From positions 47,817,001 through 47,881,000 of the forward strand of contig CM048552.1 in assembly GCA_026413225.1 (NCBI GenBank): 64,000 nt of DNA, read 5' to 3'. Position 1 is the stretch's first letter. Every line of letters begins with the position of its first letter. The notes below the pieces were generated by a model. It searched no databases and was not told the DNA's origin. It was given only the letters and a program-made list of their open reading frames with translations. Source of the DNA: Otis tarda (lineage: Eukaryota; Chordata; Aves; Otidiformes; Otididae). Made by a program: the position numbers and the translations under genes. Shown piece after piece: positions 11,087 to 22,684 of the stretch.

Positions 11087-12245
11087 TTCTGATCATCTTT
11101 GTTGCCCTCCTCTGGACTCGCTCCAACAGGTCTATGTCCTTCATATGTTTGGGCTCCAGAGCTGGGTGCAGTACTCCAGGTGGGGTCTCACAAGAGCGGA
11201 GTAGAGGAACAGAATCACCTCCCTCGATCTGCTGGCCACACTTCTTTTGATGCAGCCAGAGATGTAGTTGGCTTTCTGGACTGCAAGTATACGTTGCCAG
11301 CTCATGTTGAGCTTCTCGTTAACCAACACACCCAACTCCTTCTCCTCAGAGCTGCTCTCAATCCATTCTCCACCCAGCCTTTATCTGTGCTTGGAATTGC
11401 CCTGACCTGTGTGCAGGACCTTGCACTTGGTCTTCATGAGGTTTACACAGGCCCTCCTCTCCAGCCTGTCAAGGTCCCTCTGGATGGCATCCCATCCCTC
11501 AGGTGTGTCAGCCGCCACACAGCTTGGTGGTGTTAGCAAACTTGCTGAGTGTGCACTCAATCTTACTGTCCATGTTGCCAACAAAGATGTTAAATAGGGC
11601 CGGTCCCAATACTGAGCTCTGAGGATCACCACTCATCACTGGTCTCCACCTGGAGACTGAGCTGTTGACTACAACTCTTTGAATGCACCCATCCAGCCGA
11701 TTCCTTATCCACCAAGTGGTCCATCCATCAAGTCCATGTCTCTCCAGTTTAGCGATAAGGATGCCATGCGGAACAGTGTCAAATGCTTCGTACAAGTCCA
11801 GGCAGATGACATCTGTTGCTCATCCCTTATCCACCAGTGCTGTAACCCTATCACAGAAGGCCACCAAATTGGTCAGGCATGATTTGCCCTTAGTGAAGCC
11901 ATGCTGGCTGTCACCATCCACCTCCTTATTTTCTATGTGCCTCAGCATAGTTTCCAGGAGGATCTGCTCTATGGCCTTGCCAGGAACAGAGGTCAGACAG
12001 TCTGGCCTGTAGTCTTCCTTGTTTCTCTTTTGAAAAACAGATGTTAGACTTCCCCTTTTCCAGTCAGCAGGAACCAGACTGCCACATCTTCTCAAATATG
12101 ATGGACAGTGGCTTAGCAACTTCATTCACCAGTTCCCTCAGGACCCCTGGATGCATCTCATAAGATCCCATGGACTTGTGCACCTTCAGATTCCTTAGAT
12201 GTTCTCACACTTGATCTCCAAGAGTGGGTGATCCTAAGGTTCCTT
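11087..12245 (-). mobile_element. CR1 LINE ORF2 segment without its 3' end
   Basis: On the minus strand this covers the central ORF2 reverse transcriptase and adjoining C-terminal part. Motifs, from the 5' side, are a '[18 protein letters not shown]' block near 12125-12185 and open stretch 11820-12125 with [11 protein letters not shown] and [18 protein letters not shown]. Open stretch 11508-11795 follows with [26 protein letters not shown] and a degraded [16 protein letters not shown]. The last is 11141-11335 with [20 protein letters not shown]. The catalytic FADD box reads FANT (11521-11549), so the encoded enzyme would be inactive. The match stops abruptly at 11087, inside the coding sequence. 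The last roughly 450 bp and the 3' tail of a normal CR1 are absent, which is unlike a simple 5'-truncated insertion. Confidence 0.92.
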
Positions 12246-12626
12246 TTTTTTAGAAAGAACATGTGGCAGGGACTTCTGCTTAAGTTAGGAGTAATCATCT
12301 ACAGTGTACTCATAAAACACAAGAAAAACTTGAACACTTCTGTTTTTCCTGTGGTATTTACCCAACAAAGAAAGAATTATCTTTTAAAATGTGTTTTAAA
12401 ATTATGTTTTGGGCCCACACCTGTAGTCAGCTCTGTTAGGGCCAGCAACCCGTGTAAAAATCTCGTGATTTCAATGGATTGACACATGGCTTCTGCAAAT
12501 CAAAAAGTAAGTCTGTTTTCACAGATTATTCAGTCTTATAACTGTTTGCATTTCAGTTTAGGAAAATAAAGAAGAAAAACAGAGGAAATCCTACTGAGTT
12601 TTGAGAACACACTGAGTTCACATAGA

Positions 12627-12660
12627 GCTCAGAACTTGCAACAGCTCATAACTTGCAACA
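12627..12660. repeat. 17-bp tandem duplication, two copies
   Basis: GCTCAGAACTTGCAACA is followed directly by GCTCATAACTTGCAACA, with one mismatch. It looks like a slippage or template-switch duplication in unique DNA. Confidence 0.85.
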
Positions 12661-13146
12661 GCCTCTGTATTTCATCTCAGGCAGTTCATCATTCATTTTA
12701 TGAGGAAAATAAATTACTAATAGAGGAAGCACAACTTTGAGAGATGAATGGAAATGATTATTTACTATGCAGTAATTTGACATAGCTTGTTCAGATTGTA
12801 GGTGAGAGGTACTTTAATGTGAGAAAGGTAAGCTAATATTTGCCAGCAGTTACTCATATGACTGCTCCCTCCATTACTGAAAGAGAAACGAAGTGCAAGC
12901 TATAATGAATCTTCTCTATACTTTCTTTCTTGGTAGATCTGCAAAAAAACCCTGTGAAAATCAGTACGACACATGACTTGTAGGCATGGCCCATGATGTT
13001 TAAGGTAGTAATTTAATTTTGACAAGGATGTTAAGAAGTAAAATTCACAGAAGGTTTTTACTTTTCTGTATGTGATGCCATCAGTATCCAGCTCTGCTGG
13101 ATTTCTAAGAGAAATTCAGATATTCAGAGAGCAGAAAAGGATACTA

Positions 13147-13245
13147 TTGTTTGTATTAGGGTGGCATCCTGGGGATATCCAAGAACAGAGCTCCATTGTG
13201 CTAAGTAGTATAGAAATGGAGTAACTGACATCATCTGCCCCGGCA
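13147..13245 (+). repeat. Ancient amniote dispersed repeat (class uncertain)
   Basis: The stretch follows, in order, the pieces of a widespread old sauropsid repeat: TGTTTGTATTAGGGTGGCA, then GAGCTCCATTGTGCTAAG, then a decayed 'GTACAAACACATAGTAA'-like block, then a 'CAGTCCCTGCCCC'-like block ending at about 13242. I recognise the pattern but cannot give a confident class name. Similar fragments lie at 18225-18320 and 61078-61156. Confidence 0.55.
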
Positions 13246-16200
13246 GGGATGCCAGGAATTTCTCAAAGATGGGAATTCAGAGGAGATAGCTAAAACTGTA
13301 CAGGGCTCAACAGAGCACCAGATCAGACCTTAGAGTCACTCAAAGCTGTAAAGTATGCCCTTCTGATAAAGGGAGGAACTATGCTAAACTCAAGCCTTGA
13401 AAGTGGTAGAGCTGCATCTGTGGATAGCAGGATTACCTACAGGAAAAAATCGGAATCTTGATCTATGGCTCAGTAAATGCTTCAACCCATTTTTGGAGCA
13501 GGGTTCAGGGTTCATACCAAGTTGTATGGTTTTGACAGGAGAACATGAAGTAGAGATTCTTGGTTTATGAAATAACATTAAGATTAAATATTTAAAAGAA
13601 AATGCAGGAATAACTATTATAAATCCCACTGAAATGCTTTTTCATATGAGAGTAAGAGAACAAAGTCGGTCCCTGACATATACTCCCCTGAGCTAAGGAG
13701 AGATATCAATTTTCTCAGAAGTCTTTCTATGAAGCTCAATTTTTATGAATCACAGTACCTTGTTCTTGCCAAGTTCTGCCCCTTGTGCTCTTCAGTTCTA
13801 GGATGTAGTTAAGAGACATTTCGGTTATCTTAAAGTAAGAAACATCTGGTGTCGCAATGTGCCAGCATTGCCAGGGATTGGCTTTCAAACTGAATTTTTG
13901 TTAGGCACTGCCTTAGCAAACATACTGTGCTTGTCAGCATTATGTAAAAAGGGGATTGTGTCAGGTCTTTCTGTAATAGATAAATCTTTTATTTTGGGAA
14001 AAATTGAAAAAAAAAAGTTCTCCTAAGTGAATATTCTTGCAAAACAATCATATGCTTTTTACAAACATTTATAATATTAGGTAGTAAATACTAAAAAAGT
14101 GTGCTACTTGTTCTTACTCTATGAGAACTCTGCTTGGTCTTTCATCTCTCTTTTTTAACCTCACTATTATTGATTAATTATGTGTCCTTGCAGAAATTTT
14201 TAAAAACTGAAAAATTATTAAATGATTCTTTTTCCCCAATACAGCCTATTTTTCCCCCAGTACATTCAATTTGGCAGATATAATTTCAATTAATATTTAC
14301 AAAATCAAAGTAATTTTTTAAAAGCCAAAAAAGCCCTCAGAACACTGAGCTAAAAATGATGGAGATGGCATGTTTATCCCTTACTAATGCTTTCTTAATA
14401 GTTCTTGAACTTGCTGTCTAACTGCAACCAAATTTGTCAAAGGGGCAGAGGTATCAAGATTATATTATGTTCCTATAAGCTTTGTAAAAATCTGGATAGA
14501 TGAGAGATTTATTTTTCTTTCCTTTTTAGGAAAGGTTTCTGAAGGAGAGCCAAGAAAGGGTTTAACTGTGCTCTGATATGCTTTGGCACATGAGACAGAA
14601 GAGATCACTGCAGCACACCAGCACTCATACAGCAACCAGTCTAACCGGATGTGTGTCACCAGTGATTGCATGTGGTAACTCAAAGCATAAGAGGGAAACA
14701 CACTGAAGGAGCTGGGTGTCCTGCAGAATGGCTCACGTGCAGAGTGGTTTTGACTTGCAGTGGGGGAACACTGACATATACATCATAAATCATATAGGAA
14801 TAAGGCTTTGCAGGTCATTAATAGACCCACTGGAGCAGAGTTCAGTTTACAGATTCTTGTTTTACTACTTCAGTTCCTCATTTCTGTACTTGTTAATGTA
14901 AGACAACCGCAAAAGGGAGAATTTACTGCTACTACTGATACTATTACTGCTACCACAAAAATAAGTGAGTAAATAAATGAAAACTGTTGACTTCCCACAG
15001 AAAGCAGTATAACGAAACTGACAACACTTTCTTTCTGAAGTAGTAATACTAGTTAACTGCAATATGATGTAAAGCTCTGCTATTACTGTAACAAGTGGAT
15101 CCTCTCTTTGGATTGCCTGTACGCAGTATGCTGCCTGTCATTAAAATCACAGGAAAAATCCATATTGGAAATAACTGTTTGTTACCGTCTATAACTGTCA
15201 AACCCTTACATTTAAAGCAGGAATCTTACCTTTCAGTGATACCCGTTTTACTTTTTAAATTTAAGTCAAAGCCAGTAACTTGTAAAAATGAGAGCAAGAG
15301 GGACAAAAAACTAATCTAGTAAACTTCTCGAGTCCAGGATAAGGATTGACCCTTAACTTTTTTATTTTAATTGGCTTTGTTTTTTGGCCGCATAACACTG
15401 AAGTAAAAATGTTATGATCTCAGTTGTTTTTATCCAAGCAGTCTTATGCAGAAGCTGATTTACTTTATTTATTTATTTTTATTAGCAAACAATTTAGAAT
15501 AAATTTCCTCTAAACATTTTCTCCTAGAATTTCTGGTTATGCATTTCATAGCATATCTGTCTTTCTCTCTAGTTAGCTTCCATTTTTTCTTCTGACTTGG
15601 AATTCTTTTGAAGAAATAGTTTACACAGAGATGTATCACTTAGTTCTGTGATTTTTGCATGCATCCTTTTCCTTAAAGGTACTTCATATTGTTCCTATAC
15701 TTTTTTTCTTAAGCAGTAAAAAAACCAAACCATTCTGCCGTACTTTAGTAACACTTGCTGCAAGTTAAAGATGCAGAGTTTTCTAAGATGATCATGTTTG
15801 TTTTCATGGGGTTTTAAAACTAACTCACCCCATGAAAGACCAGAAAGTTAAAATCAAACAAACACCTTGTTATTTAGATAAATAAGGTAAAAACATTATT
15901 GAAGTCTCTGAAAAAAAGACTGAATTTACAGTAGGCTCAGAAATCAGTACGTCAATTTTTTTTTTTTCAGGATATGGTAGAAGAAATCCTATTCCTTAAT
16001 TTAAAGGCATTGCCTGAAAACACTGCTAACAATATTTTCAAAGATTTTTTATTTGCAGAGACCATTTTGAAAAAAAATCTCTGCTGATTTCAGTCACAAT
16101 AGGATTGCCCAAAGAAAATTAAAATCGTATCCTGGATTTTTCTTTTTGTTGAAATGACTAGTTTTTGTCTTTGTACATTTTTAGTTCCCAGTTTACATGT

Positions 16201-17204
16201 GATTTTGCTTATGATATGGTAGGGTTTGCATTATTTGTTACAGTCAGTAACAACTGTAGATTTTTCAAACAGGCTTATAAATATCACAAGTAGTTCTCTC
16301 TCATCAAAGCATCTTCTAGTTCCCCAAAGTCAAAGATAACATTTAGATATAATTTCTATTATATAATGATCTACTGTATCCACCTGGGTGATAATGAAGA
16401 AGTGCCGGCTTTCATAAATATTGTATTTGAGACAGAACAATTTAACTACATGGAGTCTCCTTCCGTGACATTTGCATAAAATGATGGCATTAAGCTCCCA
16501 GTGGTGCTCTTCCCATCATACCCAAGATCAAAGAGCTATTATGCTCTGAGCCTGTCTGCAGCTGTTAAATGCTTTCAAGGACTATTTTCACTCTCTCAAT
16601 TTTTCAAGAATATTTGCCATAAGGGACTATCAGAGTTTCCTCTGTACTCGAGCTGTAATTTCCCCAAAACAATGTTGTGTTCAGGCAACTGCCATGTTGT
16701 TTAATTTCTTAAGATTCAACAGCTGAGTTATGTAACACGTAGCATACTACCGTCATGAAAAATGTGATCTCCTGTTCCCAGGCACTGGAGCTCTCCACAG
16801 AGCTGCAATCTGTCTCCTGCTGACTCTCTAGGGGAGAAGTGGCTGCTGGCACCTTTCTCAATTTGCTGCATGTGGGAATGATGGGCAGCTGACATCAGGA
16901 AGAAGCAGGAGACAAAGACATGTGTGTGTGAATTTAATAGAAAGACACTAAGATGAGGGTGAGGCAAAGGATGAGACTTAAATTTTATTTTTCTTCAGTG
17001 TTATTGTTACAGTAGCGGAAACTGAACTCTCAGTGCAAGGGTAGTCGTGCTTTGAAACACCATACTGCAGTTATAGAGTTCTGCTAGAGTACGGTGAGGA
17101 TTTTAATGGCTTAAAAAAGGCTCTGATGGCAATTATTACAAAACCCTGGTAGCCATTACTTAGGTATTCCCCATTGCTGATCCTCATGCAGAATTTAACT
17201 TTGG

Positions 17205-17712
17205 AAATCACAGAATGGTTGAGGTTGGAAAGGACTTCTGGAGGTCATCTAGTCCAACCTCCCTGCTCAAGCAGGGTCAGCTAAAGCAGGTTGCCCAGGA
17301 CCATGTCCAGTCTGGTTTAGAGTACCTCCAAGGATGGAGACTCCATAACCTCTCTGGGACACTTGGTCCAGTGCCTGACCACCTCCACAGTAAATAAGTG
17401 TTTTCCTATCTTCAGATGGAATTTCATATGTTTCCGTCTGCGCCCATTGCCTCTTGTCTCATCAGTGGGCACCACTGAGCAAAGTCAGTGGCTCTCTCTT
17501 CTTCATCCCCTCCTCTCATATTTGTACACATGGACAAAATTGCCCTGAGCCTTCTCTTCCCCAAGCTGAGCACTCCCAGCAACTTCAGCCTTTCCTTATA
17601 TGTAAGATGCTCCGATCTCTTAAGTCATCTTTATGTCCCTGCACCAGACTCACTCCAGTAATTCCATATCTTTCTTGTACTGAGGAGCCTAGAAGCGGAC
17701 CCAGCACTCACC
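17205..17712 (-). mobile_element. CR1 LINE 3' fragment, second subfamily
   Basis: The 3' end is at 17205 (aatcacagaatggttgaggt). The fragment covers the 3' UTR and the ORF2 C-terminus backwards to the 'QYKKDMELLE'-coding region near 17680. It differs from the copies at 18.5, 22.5 and 45.4 kb by its 3' UTR (tccctgctcaagcagggtca) and by the segment 17440-17525 (ggcaccactgagcaaagtca and what follows). It shares both with the plus-strand copy at 38391-38809, so the two belong to one subfamily. Confidence 0.92.
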
Positions 17713-18479
17713 TTAGTGTTTCCTTAACACATCCTAATACTAATGTTGTGGTTTGCAACAGTATTTTTATGGCCCCAAACACAGTAGTGGCTAAATACCC
17801 TGGGACTAACGGGATCAAAAAGAAGTGATTGGATGCTCACATGCTGTAACTGGTATTAATGTTGTAATAAACAATATTTTTTTTCTAATTTTTCAGTATT
17901 TATAATATTGGCATTTATATAAGATGTCCTCTTCTGTTTTGTATAATTACATCTCATCACATGAAGAACAATTTCTTTTATTTTCCAGAAGATGGACACT
18001 ATTTTTTTTGCCTCCACAGGAGAAATATTAAAAAAGAAAATTAAAATATGCTTGTCAGATTTTTTTTTGGTAACATAGATATTCAATAGAAATTAAACTA
18101 GCACGATCTACTTAAATAGATGAAGATAAACCTCTTTCTCATTACTTAGATATGAAACAATAGCATTTTTTTTTTACTATGGCTTTCTGCAGATGTCTCT
18201 TAGCACTAGTTTCCAAATTTTTCGAAACATCTTAGTGCTCAGATGTATTATTGGGCCATAGGAGGTATGCAAACAAAGTAATGGGTAATCCCTGCTTTGA
18301 AGAATTTGCAACCTAGGGCTATGTCTATAATATCTTTTAATTTGTTTGCAAGAAAATCTGTTATGGAGGGTATTTTCCTGTATTTCTATACTGACCAAAG
18401 GTCAAAACAGACATTTATATGGCCATTCAGTGATTCAAACGAAACTACTCATTCACTAGAAAGTCACACAGAACAAAAT
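17713..18479. other. Unique AT-rich DNA between two CR1 copies
   Basis: No gene is seen. Poly-T/poly-A runs lie near 17875-17884 and 18166-18176. An ancient repeat fragment at 18225-18320 is listed separately. Confidence 0.6.
18225..18320 (+). repeat. Ancient amniote dispersed repeat fragment
   Basis: The core reads ...GGTATGCAAACAAAGTAATG, then GTAATCCCTGCTTTGAAGAA, then TTTGCAACCTAGGG. It matches the 'GTACAAACACAGAGTAA / AGTCCCTGCTCTGAAGA / CTTACAATCTAAG' series of the same old repeat as 13147-13245. It is diverged and its ends are approximate. Confidence 0.5.
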
Positions 18480-19577
18480 AGAATCATAGAATAGTTTGTG
18501 TTGGAAGAGACCTTTAAAGGTCATCTAATCAAACCCCTCTGCAAGGACCAGGGGCATCTCCAACAAGATCAGGTTGCTCAGAGCCCTGTCCAACCTGACC
18601 TTGAACGTTTCCAGGGATGGGGCATCAACCACCTCTCTAGGCAACCTGTTCCAGTGCTTCACCACACTCATTGTAAAAAATTTCCTCCTTATATCTAGTC
18701 TAAATCTACCCTCTTTCAGTTTAAAACCATTACTCCTTGTCCCTTTGCAACAGGCCCTACTAAAATGTCTGACCCCATCTTTCTTACAGGCGCCCTTTAA
18801 CTGTTGAAAGGCCACAATAAGGTTGTCCCCAGAATTTTCTCTTCTCCAGGCTGAACAACCCCAACTCTCCCAGTTTTTCCTCATAGGAGAGGTGCTCCAG
18901 CCCTCTGATCATTTCAGTGGCCCTTCTCTGTATACACTCCAACTGGTCGATGTCTTTCTTGTGCTGAGGAGTCCAGAGTTGGACACAGTATTCCAAACAG
19001 AGCAGAGTAGAGGGGCAGAATCACCTCCCTGGACCTGCTGTCCACCCGCATTCTTTTGACACAGCCTAGAATGTAGTTGGTTTTCTGAGCTGTGAGTGCA
19101 CATTGTTGGCTCATGTCCAGCTCTTTATCCACCAGTTCCCCCAAGTCTTTCTCAGCAGGGCTGCACTCAATCCCTTCACCCCCCAGACTGTATTGATACT
19201 GGGAGTTCCCCTGACCCATATGCAGGACCTTGCACTTGGCCTTGTTGAACCTCATGAGGTTTGCATGGCCCCACTTCTCAAGCTTGTCCACGTCCCTCTG
19301 AATGGTATCTCATCCCTCAGGCATGTCAGCCACACCACTCAGCTTAGTATCAGCTGCGAATTGTCTGAGGGTGCACTTGATCCCACTACGTCATTAATGA
19401 AGATATACAGCACTGGTACCAGCATGGACCCTTGAGGGTCACCATTTGTCACTGATCTCCATCTAGACATTGAGCCATTGACCACTACCCTCTGGAAGCA
19501 ACCATCCAGACAATTCCTCATCCACTGAACAGTCCACCCATTGAATCCATATCTCTCCAATTTAGAGAGAGTGATGC
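18480..19577 (-). mobile_element. CR1 LINE, 1.1-kb 5'-truncated copy
   Basis: The 3' end is at 18480 (gaatcatagaatagtttgtg). On the minus strand the ORF2 coding region is recognisable throughout. Stretch 19339-19560 has [17 protein letters not shown] and [10 protein letters not shown]. Stretch 18914-19291 has ANLMRFNKAKCKVLHMGQGN and AEKDLGELVDKELDMSQQC. Stretch 18784-18996 has QRRATEMIRGLEHLSYEEKL, and 18525-18884 has RLDIRRKFFTMSVVKHWNRL. These lie in different frames, so there are at least three frameshifts. The FADD catalytic region is out of frame and damaged. The 5' truncation is inside the reverse transcriptase, just upstream of 'KLERYGF'. It belongs to the same broad subfamily as the copies at 22.5, 33, 40 and 45.4 kb. 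Confidence 0.95.
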
Positions 19578-21479
19578 ATTAGCTAGTGTTAAGTACTTAA
19601 ACTCTAGTCAAAAAATGGTCTTAATAAACAATGTGGAAGGGAAAAAAGAGGTAAAAAAAGGGACACAAAACTCCAGGTGTTGCCTTTTACCACCTGTAGC
19701 AGGATACTGAGGCTTACTACTTGAAGCTTATTAGTTTGTTTTAACATCTTCCTTGCCCAGTACACAGCTGACTTCCTAAAATATCCCTAAATCACTTATC
19801 TTACGCATATTTACAGTTGGTTTCATTAAAAATCTCAAACTGGGAACAACAGCTAATAATTTGGAAGATGTTTCTCTAAAACAACTGTTGCTAAGACAAT
19901 ATCATCACAACTGTGATTTCATTTATAAATAACTTTAAACTCACTCGTTGACCTCAAAAGCATAAGTGATATGGATAAAAAATCTGCTTTCACACTAGAA
20001 AACAAGTCTAGTAAGGAATGCTGCTCTCTTGCTGCATTCTTAATCAAGAAAGTACCATTAAGATAGTTAGGTACCCAAAGGGCAGAGGTGTCCAGGCCTA
20101 CCAAAAAAAAAACCCTCAGTGACAAAAGCTGATTTTTTAAATCATACAACATTATTTGAAGATAATAAAGGGCTTCCTCCTCATATTGATACTTCTTTGT
20201 CTATAATTTTATCATGGAAGGCCTGCTGCTAGGCTTTGCTTCATAGGAAGAAGAGCTGGATTCAGATTTTAGAGTCACTATAAAAAGCTTGAAGTTCTAT
20301 CTAGTCATTAGGGAGAAAGAAAGGAGGTGGCCTAACACCCACTGAATTAACATGCCCCACTCAGGAATACAGATAAGTTGGTTTAAAAGACAACATTTTC
20401 TTTAAAGTGAAAAGGACAACAGAAGATAGATAGATTAATCCATATTGACTTCCTCATAGTGTGGTAACTTGCAGTCTTCTGGTTTCCTGGAGAGATTGTT
20501 CATCTTACAGGCAGCAGACACTAAGTTCACAGTTTTCATAATTTCCCACACAAAGCCAGGCTTCTTAAATCCAGACTACTACTTCCAGTAAAACCCATCA
20601 TTTTCCAAATAGCTGGAGGTTTACAGATGAGTTATCAAATAAGTTATTTGCTTATGAATTGCAAAAGTAGTTACTAGGAGAGAACACCTTAAATGATACA
20701 AAATCTTGCTTGGTATTTCAGGACGCATTTAATGATGAAGTCTTTAGTGTAATTACCAGTTAATCCCAGAGGGCTTGTCATGGACCACTCTTGAAGCAGA
20801 TTCCTGTTATACAAAGAAAAGTTTTGTCTGGGCAGATCTGCAAGTGATAGACGGTAGGGTTGCGTAACAGATAAATTAGCACTGCATACTGCTTACATTT
20901 AGGAGCTTATTTTTTTAATATAAAAAGGCAGGCAAACAAACCTGCATTGTCTTACAGAAATGTAATAGAAAATCACCTGTTAAAGTTTCAGTCAAACATA
21001 GTGGCCATGTCTGAGAGCATACGTTCATGTTCACTGAAGGCTCCAGCTGATGCCTCTGTACCATAGCGTATCTTTTTTTTCCACGCTTCTGCTTATGCCA
21101 CAGGAGCATTTTCTTAAATGTGACTACAGGAATACTAGCAGGTGTACTAAACTCTTGTAGCACTGAGAGTCAAAACCAGTCTGCTCAAGGGAAGACTGCA
21201 TATCCAGCCTTGACATTGGCCAGATCTGCCAGAAATACTACCCCCTTTTTTAAACTTAGTTTTGATCCAGAACGGACCGACAAAAGTCCTCACAAATGTT
21301 CAGTGTAAAAAAAAAAATTAGTGAAACTATTTTTGAAAACACTTTTCCCAAATCATTGGTGGCCCAGAATCTGGAACCACTGAAATCCCTGTCTGGTTTA
21401 ATGGCACAGCAGAGGAACTACGCAAGGATCCTTCTTTAGGGAATACTGCCCTGAGGAACTGCTCTGAAAAGCAACGCTA
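19578..21479. other. Unique non-coding DNA
   Basis: No gene is recognised. The segment 19660-19800 contains ggacacaaaactccaggtgt, a phrase reminiscent of CR1 ORF2 antisense, but the match does not extend and I do not call it. Open frames reach 82 codons (20915-21163, minus) with no motif. Confidence 0.55.
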
Positions 21480-22120
21480 GAGCTGGGTGTCTGACACCCT
21501 GGCAGCACAGGGACCACAAACCTAAGCTCTCACTAGTAAATAAAATATGCCTGGGCTGTCAGGGTGCAGCACAGGCCAGCAGATCCCTCTGGGATAAGGG
21601 CTGGGAGTAGCAGGGGCTCCTGTGGGACAGCCAGCAAGCAGGTCAGACTCATAGATGACAGCCAGGTCCAACCATCAGTCCAGATCGATAGCACAGTGAT
21701 GAGATAGTTCCCAAGGCAAGCCTGGAAGCCAACCTGTAGCTCAGGATCAGATCCAGCAATCATTTGACAGACTGACGGTGATGAGGCATGGCCAAGGTAA
21801 AACCAGGAAGTCAGCCTGCAGGTTAGTGTCTGGATCAACAAGGTGCACTATCAGCCACAACTGTGGCTTGAACTAGAGACCAGCATCCCCCTGCCTCAAG
21901 ACCGAGTCTGAGCTTAAATAGAACTTCTGGGCCCATGGTTCTGGGTGGAGGTCTCAGGTGAGGTTGGACAGGGCCACTAGTGCCCTTAAGGCCCTTATAG
22001 GGGTGTTTTCTTTTTCCTGCAGAATAAGTATCATGAAAGGGTTCATATCCATCTCCTCCTGAAAAATAGTTTGCCCTCATGTGTGCTGCCAACTGAGAAC
22101 AGTACCTGAACCACAGACTG
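21480..22120 (-). repeat. GC-rich, possibly LTR-derived interspersed repeat
   Basis: This block differs sharply in composition from its flanks and has the texture of an LTR on the minus strand. It has a TATTTAAGCTCAGACT TATA-like segment (about 21903-21918), followed by a region rich in CTGG/CTTGG words. No TG...CA ends or target-site duplication could be fixed, and I cannot assign a family. Minus-strand open frames 21533-21841 and 21835-22131 resemble no known protein. It could instead be an unclassified satellite-like or gene-derived segment. Confidence 0.35.
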
Positions 22121-22488
22121 CTAGTTAGCATGGGGAAAAGTAAACCAGAAGATGTGCTTCATGGATGATTTCCACCTGGGCTAAAGCCCGTGTCTTGATG
22201 CTGTTTAATGTTGTGATGCAGATGTAGTTTAAGAGCTTCTGCTGGAAGCCAGGAGTCAATGACACTGTTAGAGCTGACATAGAGATTCGTGGCTCACTGA
22301 CAGCAATTTTGAACTGAATCATCTTGGAGTAGTAACAGCAAGTTAGTCTAAAGTTTTTCTCCCCTGATTGCAGCTCTTTCAATTTGAGCATACTAGAATT
22401 GTTTGTCCTGATAAGCATAGTCTCAAACCTGCTACTTCTGATAGCATCATGGGTGATGCTGACGTATTGAATGCCCAAGAATGTAGAT
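22121..22488. other. Unclassified stretch, minus-strand open frame
   Basis: A 137-codon minus-strand open frame (22125-22538) spans this interval and runs into the neighbouring CR1. It has no recognisable domain, and its overlap with the repeat argues for chance. Confidence 0.5.
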
Positions 22489-22684
22489 ATCATAGAATCA
22501 CAGAATGGCTTGGGTTGGAACAGACCTTTCAAGGTCATCTAGTCCAACCCCCCTGCAAGGAGCAGGGACATCTCCAACCAGATCAGGTTGCTCAGAGACC
22601 CGTTCAGCCTGATCTTGAACGTCTCCAGGAATGGGGCATCCACCACCTCTCTGGGCAACTTGCTCCAGTGTTTCACCACCCTCT
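22489..22684 (-). mobile_element. CR1 LINE, short 3' fragment
   Basis: The 3' end at 22489 keeps the tail words catagaatcacagaatgg. The body runs through the gatgaccttgaaaggtctgt-type 3' UTR and the 'RLPREVV'-coding segment to about 22684, where it is truncated. It is well preserved, so it is among the younger copies in the window. Confidence 0.95.

Larger units (their letters stand above)
12246..17204. other. Unique AT-rich non-coding DNA
   Basis: About 5 kb without a gene. It contains a 17-bp tandem duplication (12627-12660), an ancient repeat (13147-13245, listed separately), a (TTTA)n stretch at about 15460-15480 and T/A homopolymers, for example near 15958-15969. The longest open frames (79 codons or fewer) are unrecognised. 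The stretch 16380-16700 is less AT-rich and could be conserved non-coding DNA, but nothing in it proves this. Confidence 0.6.

Noticed and set aside
11099-11536. Plus-strand open frame of 145 codons
   Set aside because: It is the antisense of CR1 ORF2; the true coding strand is minus.
19660-19800. Possible extra CR1 fragment suggested by ggacacaaaactccaggtgt
   Set aside because: The match is one short phrase and does not extend into neighbouring CR1 sequence on either side.
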